A stretch of DNA of 64,000 nucleotides from Mycolicibacterium porcinum. Its GTDB lineage: Bacteria > Actinomycetota > Actinomycetes > Mycobacteriales > Mycobacteriaceae. This document shows, in pieces, positions 27,493 to 36,200 of this stretch (its first letter is position 1; each line of letters begins with the position of its first letter). The stretch spans positions 1 through 64,000 of the forward strand of contig MSTD01000012.1 of the NCBI GenBank assembly GCA_001942045.1. The letters are read 5' to 3'. The notes under the pieces were generated by a model that saw only the letters and a program-made list of their open reading frames with translations, did not search any database and had not been told where the DNA came from. The translations under genes were made by a program, and so were the position numbers.

Positions 27493-28473
27493 TTGGGAGC
27501 GCGGGATTACGACGAGTCCGACGTCCGGATCAGGCCGGGTAAAGGCTCGCGTCCGCGCACCAAGATCCGCCCCGACCACGCCGACGCCCAGTCGGCGATG
27601 GTGGTGACCGTCGACCGCGGCCGCTGGGGCTGCGCCCTCGACCGCGACCCACAACACCGGGTGGTCGCGATGCGGGCCCGCGAACTGGGCCGCACCCCCA
27701 TCGTGGTCGGAGACGACGTCGACATCGTCGGCGACCTCTCCGGCAAGCCAGATACCCTGGCCCGCATCGTGCGCCGCGGCGAACGCCGAACGGTGTTGCG
27801 CCGCACCGCCGATGACGACGATCCGACCGAACGCGTCGTGGTGGCCAACGCCGATCAGCTGCTGATCGTGGTGGCACTGGCCGACCCGCCGCCGCGCACC
27901 GGGTTCGTCGAACGTACCCTGATCGCCGCGTACGCCGGTGGGCTGAAACCGATTCTGTGCCTGACGAAATCCGATCTGGCCGCCCCAGAACCGTTCGCCG
28001 CGCAGTTCGCCGATCTGGATCTGACCATCGTCACCGCCGGCCGTGAGGACCCGCTCGACGTGGTCTCCCCCATGCTGGAGGGGCAGGTCACGGTGTTCCT
28101 CGGACATTCCGGGGTCGGCAAGTCCACTCTGGTGAATCGCCTTGTCCCAGAGGCTGACCGGGCCACCGGCGAGGTGTCCGGGGTGGGCAAGGGCAAGCAC
28201 ACCTCCACCCAGTCGGTGGCACTGCCGCTGGACGGCAGCGGTTGGGTGATCGACACCCCGGGCATCCGCTCGTTCGGCCTGGCCCACATCCAGCCCGACG
28301 ACGTGATCCTGGCGTTCTCGGATCTGGCGGAAACCATCGACGACTGCCCGCGCGGGTGCGGCCACATGGGCCCACCCGCCGATCCGGAGTGTGCCCTGGA
28401 CACGTTGTCCGGCCCGGCGGCCGGTCGGGTGGCGGCGGCTCGGCGCCTGCTGGCGGTGCTCAAAGAAGCCTGA
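27493..28473 (+). CDS. rsgA: ribosome small subunit-dependent GTPase A
   Basis: Circularly permuted GTPase of 326 residues that checks the maturing 30S subunit. The OB-fold region comes first, then the permuted G motifs: G4 TKSD (CLTKSDLA, near 158), G1 GHSGVGKST (about 203) and G3 DTPGIR (about 256). A zinc knuckle follows, CPRGCGHMGPPADPEC (about 284-299). The start is TTG at 27493, 6 bp after aroA; no nearer ATG or GTG preserves the conserved ARDYDESDVRIRPGKGSRPR opening. It is probably transcribed with aroA. Confidence 0.94.
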   Translation: MGARDYDESDVRIRPGKGSRPRTKIRPDHADAQSAMVVTVDRGRWGCALDRDPQHRVVAMRARELGRTPIVVGDDVDIVGDLSGKPDTLARIVRRGERRTVLRRTADDDDPTERVVVANADQLLIVVALADPPPRTGFVERTLIAAYAGGLKPILCLTKSDLAAPEPFAAQFADLDLTIVTAGREDPLDVVSPMLEGQVTVFLGHSGVGKSTLVNRLVPEADRATGEVSGVGKGKHTSTQSVALPLDGSGWVIDTPGIRSFGLAHIQPDDVILAFSDLAETIDDCPRGCGHMGPPADPECALDTLSGPAAGRVAAARRLLAVLKEA

Positions 28474-28529
28474 TCGCTTCCCGTGTACCGCTGGGCGGCA
28501 CATCGCGTCGGACGACGGCCGCACCGCAC

Positions 28530-28535
28530 TAGGGT
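28530..28535 (+). promoter_or_regulatory. -10 box for a probable leaderless transcript
   Basis: TAGGGT fits the mycobacterial TANNNT -10 element and lies 7 bp before the GTG at 28543. That distance would place +1 on the start codon. Confidence 0.45.
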
Positions 28536-28542
28536 CGCTGCT

Positions 28543-29349
28543 GTGGCTACTTATGTTCTGACCGGCAGCGCCTCCGGACTTGGCGCTGCGACCAAGAAAC
28601 GGCTGGAGTCCGACGGACACCGGGTGATCGGCGTCGACCTGCGTGACTCCGATGTGAACGTGGACCTGAGCACCCCGGACGGGCGCTCGGAGGCGATCGC
28701 GAAGGTCACCGAGCTGGCCGACGGCGGGATCGACGGTTTCGTCCCCTTCGCCGGCCTGGCCGCCGCAACCGGCCGGCCCGCGCACCTGCTCATCGCCGTC
28801 AACTACTTCGCGGCGATCGAACTGCTCGAGGGCCTGCGCCCGCTGCTGGCCAACCGGGAGAACGCGTCGGTGGTGCTGATCAGCTCGAATTCGACCACCA
28901 CTCAGCCCAATTGGCCGGTGGAGATGGCGGAGGCCTGCTTGGCCGGCGACGAGGCGGGCGCCAACACGATCGCCTCCACCTACGGCGATTTCGCGGCGCT
29001 GCAGGCCTATCCGGCCACCAAGGCCGCCCTGGCGTACTACGCGCGCACCAAGTCCGCTGAGTACATCGCCGACGGCATCCGGCTCAACGCGATCGCACCG
29101 GGGCTCATCGACACTCCGATGACCCAGGAGGGGCGCAAGGACCCGCTGACCGGCGAGGGCATGGAACAGTTCCTCAAGACGATCCCCGCCGGGCGGGGCG
29201 GTCGACCGGAAGAGGTGGCCGCGCTGGTCGCGTTCCTGCTCGGCCCGGAGTCAAGTTACTTCGTCGGGTCGCTCGTCTTCGTCGACGGCGGCATCGACGC
29301 CGCGCTCCGCGGCAAGGACTGGCCGAAGGTCTGGGAACTGAACATGTGA
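28543..29349 (+). CDS. short-chain dehydrogenase/reductase
   Basis: SDR of 268 residues starting VATYVLTGSASGLGAATKKRLE with the TGSASGLG cofactor motif. It continues with ISSNSTTTQPN (catalytic serine region), YPATKAALAYYAR (Tyr-x3-Lys) and PGLIDTPMTQEG. The overall pattern resembles 3-alpha-hydroxysteroid dehydrogenase-type SDRs, which keep a long insertion before the active-site Tyr (WPVEMAEACLAGDEAGAN). GTG 28543 is favoured because a -10-like TAGGGT lies 7 bp upstream, giving a leaderless message. It ends 10 bp from the convergent small secreted protein gene. Confidence 0.87.
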   Translation: MATYVLTGSASGLGAATKKRLESDGHRVIGVDLRDSDVNVDLSTPDGRSEAIAKVTELADGGIDGFVPFAGLAAATGRPAHLLIAVNYFAAIELLEGLRPLLANRENASVVLISSNSTTTQPNWPVEMAEACLAGDEAGANTIASTYGDFAALQAYPATKAALAYYARTKSAEYIADGIRLNAIAPGLIDTPMTQEGRKDPLTGEGMEQFLKTIPAGRGGRPEEVAALVAFLLGPESSYFVGSLVFVDGGIDAALRGKDWPKVWELNM

Positions 29350-29359
29350 CGCCGGCGCG

Positions 29360-29770
29360 TCAGTGCTTGCCCTCGGCCTGCTGCTGTTCCTGCTCGGCCT
29401 GCTGCTTGGCCGCCGCGATCGCGGCACGCCCCTCGGGGCTGGCCGCCGAGTTGCCCGGCGTCTTGGCGGTGGCTACCGGTGCATTGCAGTTGAGGTCGAG
29501 CAGCACGGTGTCGGTGACCGGGGCGAAATCGTCACCCTTGTGCCAGTGCGCCTTTTCCGAATGGGTCACCACGCAGTCGTCGTCGGCCTCGGAATCACCG
29601 GCGCGGGCGGCGACGACGCCTTTCATCCCGGCATCGGCCAGCGAGGATTGCACGTCGGAGTACTTCTGTCCGGCGTAGTCGTCGGCCGCGGCGACACCAG
29701 TGGCCAACGCGCCGATCGGCAGCGCGGAGGCGCCGAGCACCATGGCGGCCGCGAGCGTCGTCTTGTTCAC
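29360..29770 (-). CDS. small secreted protein, PASTA-like core
   Basis: Protein of 136 residues with a clear signal peptide (TTLAAAMVLGASALPIGALATGVAAA, cleavage near residue 28). A short domain follows, YAGQKYSDVQSSLADAGMKGVVAARAGDSEADDDCVVTHSEKA, whose beta-alpha pattern resembles a PASTA repeat, with two cysteines that may form a disulfide. The tail is Ala/Gln/Glu-rich (AAAKQQAEQEQQQAEGKH) and probably helical. GTG 29770 is the start. The function is unknown; mycobacteria carry several such small exported proteins. Confidence 0.75.
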   Translation of the reverse strand: MNKTTLAAAMVLGASALPIGALATGVAAADDYAGQKYSDVQSSLADAGMKGVVAARAGDSEADDDCVVTHSEKAHWHKGDDFAPVTDTVLLDLNCNAPVATAKTPGNSAASPEGRAAIAAAKQQAEQEQQQAEGKH

Positions 29771-29845
29771 GGGCGTCAGAGTATGAGCGAGGCCTGCAAG
29801 GACCCTGGGAGTACGGCGGGCAAGTGCTTGGAATTCGAGCCCAAC

Positions 29846-29892
29846 GTGAAGAAGGTGCCGAGAATTCAGCGAATTCTCGGCACCTTCTTCAC
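29846..29892 (-). terminator. 22-bp perfect hairpin behind the desA3 operon
   Basis: Two 22-bp arms (29846-29867 and 29871-29892) are exactly complementary around a 3-base loop (AGC). The hairpin begins 12 bp after the desA3 stop and has no T-run, the common form of mycobacterial intrinsic terminators. The stem includes a GAATTC in each arm. Confidence 0.8.
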
Positions 29893-29903
29893 ATTCGACC
29901 GGG

Positions 29904-31142
29904 TCAGCGGCGACGCCAGCCTCGCACGGTCTCGATGGCGGTCTTCAGGCCGCGACGACGTCCGGTCGTCGGGTCGGTGACGCCGTAGCCTTCGAGCTCC
30001 GTGAACATCCGCTCGCTGCGGGTCTCCGGGGCGTTGTCGGCGGTGTCCTTCAGGAAGCGGTCCGGCAGTGACAGCTTGGCGATCGTGCGCCAGGTCTTGG
30101 CGTACTGCACCAGGAAGGGACCCGTGGTGTAGGGCAGGTCGTACTTGTCGCACAGTGCCCGCACCCGGACCGCGATCTCGGCGTACCGATTGCTCGGCAG
30201 ATCCGGGAACAGGTGGTGCTCGATCTGGTGGCACAGGTTGCCGCTCATGAAGGCCAGCACCGGACCGTTGTCGAAGTTGGCGCTGCCCAGCATCTGGCGC
30301 AGATACCACTGGCCGCGGCTCTCCCCGATCATGTCGGTCTTGGTGAATTTCTCTGCACCATCAGGGAAATGGCCGCAGAAGATCACCGCGTTGGCCCAGA
30401 CGTTGCGGATCACGTTGGCCACCGCGTTGGCCTTCAGGGTGGACTTGAAGGTCGCGCCCGGCGACAGTGAGGTGAGCGCCGGCCACACCACGTAGTCCTT
30501 GGCCAGCTGGTGGCCGGCCTTGACGCCGAACTCACGCATCCGGATCAAGGTGGCGTTGCGGTTGTCGCGGCCCTTGAAGATCTTGCCGAGCTCCAGGTGC
30601 TGCAGTCCCACGCCCCACTCGAAGCCGATCGCGAGAAGGGTGTTGAACAGCAGGTTGCCGTAGAGGTTGAACGGCTTCCACTTGGCATCCCGGGTGACGC
30701 GGATGACGCCGTAGCCCACGTCGTCGTCCATGCCGAGGATGTTGGTGTACTTGTGATGCATGAAGTTGTGGGTGAACCGCCAGTGCTTGGACGCCCCGCT
30801 CATGTCCCACTCCCACGACGAGGAGTGAATCTCGGGATCGTTCATCCAGTCCCACTGGCCGTGCATGACGTTGTGGCCGATCTCCATGTTCTCGATGATC
30901 TTGGCCACGCCCAGGGTGATAGTTCCCGCCCACCAGGCGGAACGCTTCGAGCTCGCCGCGAGCATGACGCGGCCGGCGACGTCGAGAGCACGCTGCGCCG
31001 CGATGGTGCGACGGATATAGCGCGCATCGCGCTCACCACGGGAGTCTTCGATGTCCTGCCGGATCGCGTCCAGCTCGATGCCCAGGTTCTCAATGTCGGC
31101 ATCGGTGAGATGCGCGAATGCGGGAACGTCGGTGATTGCCAT
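29904..31142 (-). CDS. desA3: membrane acyl-CoA delta-9 desaturase
   Basis: Integral-membrane diiron desaturase of 412 residues. Its three histidine boxes are HNVMHG (about residues 90-95), HNFMHH (about 125-130) and HQIEHH (about 310-315). DesA3 makes oleoyl-CoA from stearoyl-CoA at the cytoplasmic membrane and takes electrons from the reductase encoded upstream. The call rests on the histidine boxes and the same gene pair order as Rv3230c-Rv3229c. The 68-bp gap to the reductase gene contains two copies of the operator also found before the reductase, so the desaturase may have its own promoter. Confidence 0.93.
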   Translation of the reverse strand: MAITDVPAFAHLTDADIENLGIELDAIRQDIEDSRGERDARYIRRTIAAQRALDVAGRVMLAASSKRSAWWAGTITLGVAKIIENMEIGHNVMHGQWDWMNDPEIHSSSWEWDMSGASKHWRFTHNFMHHKYTNILGMDDDVGYGVIRVTRDAKWKPFNLYGNLLFNTLLAIGFEWGVGLQHLELGKIFKGRDNRNATLIRMREFGVKAGHQLAKDYVVWPALTSLSPGATFKSTLKANAVANVIRNVWANAVIFCGHFPDGAEKFTKTDMIGESRGQWYLRQMLGSANFDNGPVLAFMSGNLCHQIEHHLFPDLPSNRYAEIAVRVRALCDKYDLPYTTGPFLVQYAKTWRTIAKLSLPDRFLKDTADNAPETRSERMFTELEGYGVTDPTTGRRRGLKTAIETVRGWRRR

Positions 31143-31160
31143 CGTCAGCCTCCTCTCAAT

Positions 31161-31195
31161 TACCTACGGTAGCGTAACCTACGACTCCGTAGGTT
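31161..31195. promoter_or_regulatory. tandem operators upstream of desA3
   Basis: AACCTACGACTCCGTAGGTT (31176-31195) matches 17 of 20 positions of the palindrome found before the reductase gene, with perfect outer arms. TACCTACGGTAGCGTA at 31161-31176 is a second, half-matching copy. They lie 18-53 bp upstream of the desA3 ATG. Confidence 0.75.
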
Positions 31196-31210
31196 ACTAG
31201 CCAGTAAAGC

Positions 31211-32347
31211 TCAGACATCCAGGACGCAGTCGCCGGAAGCCGCCGAGACACACGTCTGGATCCGGGTACCCGGGTCGTGTTCGACGCCGGTGCGCAAGTC
31301 ACGCACGTGTCCGTCGACAAGGCCAACCACGCATGACTGACAGATACCCATTCGGCAGCCGAACGGCATCCGGATCCCGGCCTGCTCCCCGGCATCCATC
31401 AACGGGGTCGCGCCGTCGACAGTGACCTCCTTGCCGCTGCGCTCGAAAGTTACCGTGCCGCCGGCTCCGTGTGGGGCCGCCCGTGACACCGCGAACCGTT
31501 CGAGGTGCAGACTGTCGGCGATACTCGCGGCGGACCACACCTGTTCGGCGTCATTGAGCATGCTTTCCGGCCCGCATGCCCACGCCTGACGTTCACGCCA
31601 ATCGGGAACCACGTCGCCGATCTGCGCCAGGTCAAGCCTGCCTTCGGTCCGGGTACTGCGCAACAACAGCCGGTAGCCGGGATGCGCGTCGTGCAGCGCC
31701 GCCAGCTCCTGACCGAACATCACATCGGATTCGGTTGGCGCAGAATGCACATGCACGATGTCGGTGATCTGGTCGCGGCGCACCAGGGTGCGCAGCATCG
31801 ACATCACCGGGGTGATCCCCGAGCCCGCCGTCACGAACAAGACCGCCGCCGGCGCCGGGTCCGGCATGACGAAGTTGCCCTGCGGGGCGGCCAGCCGCAC
31901 CACGGTGCCCGGACGCAGACCGTCGACGAGATGCGTCGACAGGAACCCCTCGGGCATCGCCTTGACGGTGATCGCGATGGTGCGCGCGGATTTCTCCGGC
32001 GTCGAGGTCAATGAGTACGACCGCCAGCGCCACCGCCCGTCGATCAGCACGCCGATACCGACGTACTGGCCGGGCTCATAGTCGAACGAGAATCCCCAAC
32101 CCGGCTTGATCACCAACGTCGCGGAATCGGACGTTTCCCGCCGCACCTCGACGACGCGGCCACGCAATTCGCGCGCCGACCACAACGGGTTGGCCAGCTT
32201 GAGGTAATCGTCGGGCAGCAGCGGGGTGGTCACCTGGCCGACGACGCGGCGAAGCGCGTTCCAGCCGGGACGCCGTGCGGCGCCGGCGATCGTGGGGCGG
32301 ACCGTATCGGCCACGTTGGCCGAGACCTTGATGGAGTTCTTGGCCAT
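31211..32347 (-). CDS. flavin/[2Fe-2S] oxidoreductase, electron donor of DesA3
   Basis: Reductase of 378 residues and Rv3230c type. FAD-binding motif RWRSYSLTS (about residues 104-112) is followed by NAD(P)H domain segments [14 protein letters not shown] and ACGPESML. A plant-type [2Fe-2S] ferredoxin domain sits at the C-terminus, with cysteines in CRMGICQSC and the last in IQTCVSA. It carries electrons from NAD(P)H through FAD and the iron-sulfur cluster to the desaturase. ATG 32347 lies 1 bp from a perfect 20-bp palindrome, so a repressor there would cover the start site. Confidence 0.92.
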   Translation of the reverse strand: MAKNSIKVSANVADTVRPTIAGAARRPGWNALRRVVGQVTTPLLPDDYLKLANPLWSARELRGRVVEVRRETSDSATLVIKPGWGFSFDYEPGQYVGIGVLIDGRWRWRSYSLTSTPEKSARTIAITVKAMPEGFLSTHLVDGLRPGTVVRLAAPQGNFVMPDPAPAAVLFVTAGSGITPVMSMLRTLVRRDQITDIVHVHSAPTESDVMFGQELAALHDAHPGYRLLLRSTRTEGRLDLAQIGDVVPDWRERQAWACGPESMLNDAEQVWSAASIADSLHLERFAVSRAAPHGAGGTVTFERSGKEVTVDGATPLMDAGEQAGIRMPFGCRMGICQSCVVGLVDGHVRDLRTGVEHDPGTRIQTCVSAASGDCVLDV

Positions 32348-32348
32348 A

Positions 32349-32368
32349 AACCTACGGTACCGTAGGTT
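32349..32368. promoter_or_regulatory. perfect 20-bp operator palindrome before the reductase gene
   Basis: AACCTACGGTACCGTAGGTT is fully self-complementary and ends 1 bp upstream of the start codon. It recurs in weaker form before desA3. Size and symmetry suit a TetR-family dimer; the regulator is not identifiable from this window. Confidence 0.85.
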
Positions 32369-32405
32369 ACTGCCTCGTAGCTAGTCGGACGCCCGCCGTC
32401 GCAGG

Positions 32406-33830
32406 TCAGGACACCAAAGTGTTCTTGTACGTTTTCCCGTCCTTCATGATCACTTTGAAATTGCGCCCCGGATCCGCGACCAGGTCCAGGCGTGCCAACG
32501 GGTCGCCGTCGACCAGCAGCAGATCCGCCAGGGCACCCTCGGCGACCACGCCCAGCTTCCCGGCGTACGGGTTGCGCTTGCCTGACATCGCCAGCAGTTC
32601 GGCGTTGGTCGCGGTGGCCATCGTCAACGTCTCGGCGGGCGAGAACCACTTACCGAGCCCCGCCAACAGCGCTCCCTGTTTCTGCGCCAACTGCGGCGAG
32701 AACAGGATGTCCGTACCGAAGGCCGTCTTGAGCTTGTACTTGCGCGCCAACTGGTAGACGTTGTTGACGCCGTCGACGATCTCTTTGGCCTTGGCCGCCT
32801 CGTCGGAACCGGGCGGGAAGGCGCCGATCATCTCGGCCGGGATCGGCTGCGTACTCAGCCAGGTGTTCTTGTCCGCCATCTCTTTTGCCGTCGCCTCATC
32901 CATCAGGTGGGCATGCTCGATGCACGTGACCCCGGCGCGGATCGCCTGCTGGATGGTCTGCGGGGTGTAGGCATGCACGGCCACATAGGTGCCCCAGTTG
33001 CCTGCCGCTTCGGTGGCCGCCCGCAGTTCGGGCTCGGTGAACGTGGTGACGTCGAGCGGACTGTGCGGCGAGGACACCCCACCGCCGGCGGTCAGCTTGA
33101 TCTGCGACGCGCCCTGGAACAACTGCTCGCGGGTGCGCATCCGTACCTCGTCCGGGCTGTCGGCGACCATGGAAGCGCCCAGCTCCTCCTGACGCGACAC
33201 CGGACCACCCGCGGTTCGCGGCAGGTCCGCCGGGGTACGGAAGTCACCATGCCCACTGGTGACGGTGATGATCGCGCCCGACGGGTAGATGCGTGGACCG
33301 TCGATGACGCCTTCGTCGATGGCCTGCTTGAGACCGAAGCTCGGGCCGCCGAGATCGCGGACCGTGGTGAACCCGCGCATCAGGGTGTCGGTGGCCTCGG
33401 CGCCGGCCAACAGGTTGAGATAGCCCGGATCCAGGGTCGTCAACTGGGTCACCGGCGGCCGCACGAGCATTGTGTGCCAGTGGTTGTCGATCAGGCCTGG
33501 CATCAACGTGCGACCGCCGCCGTCGATCACCGTGGCCCCAGGTTCATCCGGCAGTGCCTCGGTGGAGATCCGTTCGATGCGGTTCCCCTTGACCCGCACG
33601 TTGGAGGGCGCCGACAACCGATCGCTGCGGCCGTCGAAGACCTTGACGTTCCGGAAGTCGGTGACGGCCGCCCCGCCGGTCGGCGGTGCCGGAGGCGGGC
33701 CGGCCTGCGCCGACTCCGCCGGGCGGCCCGGCTCTGAAGAGCCGGCCGATGACGTGTCGTCATCACCGGTCGAACAGGACACGCTCGCCAGGATCACGGC
33801 CAGCGACGCCAACAACCCGAATGCGCGCAT
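32406..33830 (-). CDS. exported amidohydrolase (imidazolonepropionase-like), probable lipoprotein
   Basis: Metal-dependent amidohydrolase of 474 residues. The N-terminus (MRAFGLLASLAVILASVSC) is a signal sequence with a lipobox-like Ser-Val-Ser-Cys; Ser at -3 is atypical. A low-complexity Ser/Gly/Pro linker follows. TIM-barrel metal ligands are visible: DNHWH, the lysine in SQIKLTAGGG (likely carboxylated), histidines in VAVHAY and CIEHAH, and the aspartate in FGTDILFS. Relatives hydrolyse cyclic amides or Xaa-Pro dipeptides; the substrate here is unknown. The frame continues 22 codons upstream, but the signal peptide sets the start. Confidence 0.87.
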   Translation of the reverse strand: MRAFGLLASLAVILASVSCSTGDDDTSSAGSSEPGRPAESAQAGPPPAPPTGGAAVTDFRNVKVFDGRSDRLSAPSNVRVKGNRIERISTEALPDEPGATVIDGGGRTLMPGLIDNHWHTMLVRPPVTQLTTLDPGYLNLLAGAEATDTLMRGFTTVRDLGGPSFGLKQAIDEGVIDGPRIYPSGAIITVTSGHGDFRTPADLPRTAGGPVSRQEELGASMVADSPDEVRMRTREQLFQGASQIKLTAGGGVSSPHSPLDVTTFTEPELRAATEAAGNWGTYVAVHAYTPQTIQQAIRAGVTCIEHAHLMDEATAKEMADKNTWLSTQPIPAEMIGAFPPGSDEAAKAKEIVDGVNNVYQLARKYKLKTAFGTDILFSPQLAQKQGALLAGLGKWFSPAETLTMATATNAELLAMSGKRNPYAGKLGVVAEGALADLLLVDGDPLARLDLVADPGRNFKVIMKDGKTYKNTLVS

Positions 33831-33850
33831 GAAAATCCTTGTCTCGTCGG

Positions 33851-34351
33851 TCAGAGCAGTTCGAGCAAGAACGGCAACTCCTGCGGGGCATACCAAGCCA
33901 GGTCGTGATCCTGGGCGTCGCCCACCGTGAGCTCGGCGTCCTCGTCCCCCAGGTCCGCGTCGTCGATGACGTCGACGGCCGCCAGCACCGCCCCTTCCGC
34001 GTCGGCGTTGTCGACGTACACCGCGACCACGGCGTCGATCGGCAACGGCCCGGACAACCGCACGACCGCGTCGTCGAGATCAGGGCGGACCGTGACGTCA
34101 TCGGCGTCGGCCACCACCACGGCGCGACGCGGTGGCAGGTCCGAGTCCGACGACGTTCCCGCGAGCAATCGCAGCGAGGCCAACGCGGCCTCACGCAACG
34201 CCACCTCGGCGAGTTCGTCGTCGTCGCCCTCGGCGTAGGCCTCCCGCAGCGTCGGGGTGACCGCGAAGGCGGTTCCGTTCACGACGAGCAGGTGACGGTC
34301 GGCGACAAGCTGCTGCAAGGCGACCAGAGTCGTCGGGATGTAGACGCGCAC
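33851..34351 (-). CDS. conserved actinobacterial protein (DUF6912-like, Rv3231c-like)
   Basis: Acidic protein of 166 residues beginning VRVYIPTTLVALQQLVADRHLLVVNGTAFAVTP. It is rich in Asp/Glu with a hydrophobic C-terminal end (WYAPQELPFLLELL), and has no signal peptide or membrane segment. The opening and position fit a conserved mycobacterial family of unknown function placed near desA3 and secA1. The start is GTG at 34351. It ends 20 bp before the amidohydrolase and begins 9 bp after the BCCT transporter, so the three may be co-transcribed. Confidence 0.75.
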   Translation of the reverse strand: MRVYIPTTLVALQQLVADRHLLVVNGTAFAVTPTLREAYAEGDDDELAEVALREAALASLRLLAGTSSDSDLPPRRAVVVADADDVTVRPDLDDAVVRLSGPLPIDAVVAVYVDNADAEGAVLAAVDVIDDADLGDEDAELTVGDAQDHDLAWYAPQELPFLLELL

Positions 34352-34360
34352 ACCGCGACC

Positions 34361-36139
34361 CTAGCTGTCTTCGGCGTTTTCCCGATCGTCGGCTTGCGGG
34401 TCCTTCTCCACCGAAATCACGAAGTCGTCGCCGTGCTGCGTGACACCGGCGACCACCGCGTCGTTGACCGCCTCCAACGCGTACTCGCGGCGCACCACCA
34501 ACGGGTCCCTGCGCAGATCCCGGACCAGCGCCACCGCGAGTCCGATCATCACCAGCACGAACGGCACCGCGACGATGATCGTGATCGACTGCAGGCCGTT
34601 CAGCGCGTCGGCGCCGCCGACCAGCAACATGACCGCGGCCACCGCGCCGGTGGCGACGCCCCAGAAGATCACCGTGGGCCGGGTCGGCTTGATGGTGCCG
34701 CGCTCGGACAGCGAACCCATCACGATCGACGCGGCATCGGCTCCGGACACGAAGAAGATGGCGACCAGCACCATCACCACCACACTGGTGACCGTCGCGA
34801 TCGGATACTCGCCGAGCAAGCTGAACAACTGCTGCTCCTGGCTACCCATCCCGGCCAGGTCCACACCGTTCTGCTGCTCGAAGATGGCCGCACCGCCGAA
34901 CACGCAGAACCAGATCACCGACACCACACTGGGCACCAGCAGCACGCCCGTCACGAACTGGCGGATCGTGCGGCCGCGGGAGATCCGGGCGATGAACATC
35001 CCGACGAACGGGGTCCAGGAGATCCACCATGCCCAGTAGAAGATGGTCCAGCTCTGCAGCCAGGTACTGACCGCCTCGCCTTCGGCGCCGGTCCGGGCGG
35101 CCATCTGCGCGAGGTCTCCGAAATAACTGCCGATGGAGGTCGGAATCATGTTCAGCATGAACATGGTCGGACCGACCAGGAAGATGAACAACGCCATGGC
35201 CAACGCCAGCACCATGTTGATGTTGGACAGCCACTGGATCCCGCGCGCGACACCCGAAACCGCCGACAGCACGAACGCGACGGTGAGGATCGTGATGATG
35301 CCGATCAGGATGGCGTTGCCCGTCTCGCCGATTCCGGCGACGATGTGCAGGCCGCTGCGGATCTGCAGTGCGCCGAGGCCGAGCGAGGCGGCCGACCCGA
35401 ACAGCGTGGCGAAGATCGCCAGCATGTCGATCACCTTGCCCCACGGCCCGTTCGCGCGTTTGCCCAGCAGCGGCTCGAATGCCGCGGACACCAGCTGCAG
35501 CCGGCCCTTGCGGTACACCCCGTACGCGATGGTCAGGCCGACGACGGCGTAGATGGCCCAGGGGTGCAACGTCCAGTGGAACATCGTGGTGGCCATCGCG
35601 GTCTCTGCGGCCCGGGGATTTCCGGGCCCCCCGGTTCCCGGTGGCGGGGAGGCAAAATGCGACAGCGGCTCGGAGACTCCGAAGAACATCAGGCCGATCC
35701 CCATGCCGGCGCTGAACATCATCGCCACCCAGGACACGGTGCGGAATTCCGGCTCGTCGTCGTCACGGCCGAGCGGGATGTTGCCGTAGCGGCTCATCGC
35801 CAGCCAGATCACGAAGATCACGAATCCGGACGCGGTCAGGACGAACAGCCAGCCGACATTGGCCATCACCCAGCCGAGGGCATCCTTCGAGGCACCGGCC
35901 AACGAATCCGTGTTGACGAATCCCCAGACCAGGAATGCCAGAGCGATGACGGCGGTGACGCCGAAGACCACCCAGTCCACCCCGGCGCGACGGGTGTACG
36001 CCTTCTGCTCGACGGGGACGTCGAGCACCGGGTGGTGCGGCACCACATCGCCGGTCGGCGACTTCAGCGCCTTCTCCGTTGCTTTCTTGACCTCGTGCGT
36101 GTTCTTGTCGGATGTACTGTTTCGTATCTCAGCTGGCAT
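34361..36139 (-). CDS. BCCT-family betaine/choline/carnitine transporter
   Basis: Secondary transporter of 592 residues with 12 predicted membrane helices. It carries the BCCT substrate motif SAGMGIGLMFFGVSEP (TM3) and the aromatic-box signature WAWWISWTPFVGMFIARISRGRT (TM8). GMGIG is the form seen in Na+-coupled glycine-betaine carriers such as BetP. A hydrophilic N-terminal extension of about 55 residues and a charged C-terminal tail (VEKDPQADDRENAEDS) could act in osmosensing (inference). ATG 36139 gives MPAEIRNSTS; the open frame upstream is not needed. Confidence 0.92.
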   Translation of the reverse strand: MPAEIRNSTSDKNTHEVKKATEKALKSPTGDVVPHHPVLDVPVEQKAYTRRAGVDWVVFGVTAVIALAFLVWGFVNTDSLAGASKDALGWVMANVGWLFVLTASGFVIFVIWLAMSRYGNIPLGRDDDEPEFRTVSWVAMMFSAGMGIGLMFFGVSEPLSHFASPPPGTGGPGNPRAAETAMATTMFHWTLHPWAIYAVVGLTIAYGVYRKGRLQLVSAAFEPLLGKRANGPWGKVIDMLAIFATLFGSAASLGLGALQIRSGLHIVAGIGETGNAILIGIITILTVAFVLSAVSGVARGIQWLSNINMVLALAMALFIFLVGPTMFMLNMIPTSIGSYFGDLAQMAARTGAEGEAVSTWLQSWTIFYWAWWISWTPFVGMFIARISRGRTIRQFVTGVLLVPSVVSVIWFCVFGGAAIFEQQNGVDLAGMGSQEQQLFSLLGEYPIATVTSVVVMVLVAIFFVSGADAASIVMGSLSERGTIKPTRPTVIFWGVATGAVAAVMLLVGGADALNGLQSITIIVAVPFVLVMIGLAVALVRDLRRDPLVVRREYALEAVNDAVVAGVTQHGDDFVISVEKDPQADDRENAEDS

Positions 36140-36200
36140 GATCAATTCATCAGATCGCGAATTGCAGCTCAGGTCAAACACGTCCCGCGTTTTGCCAGGA

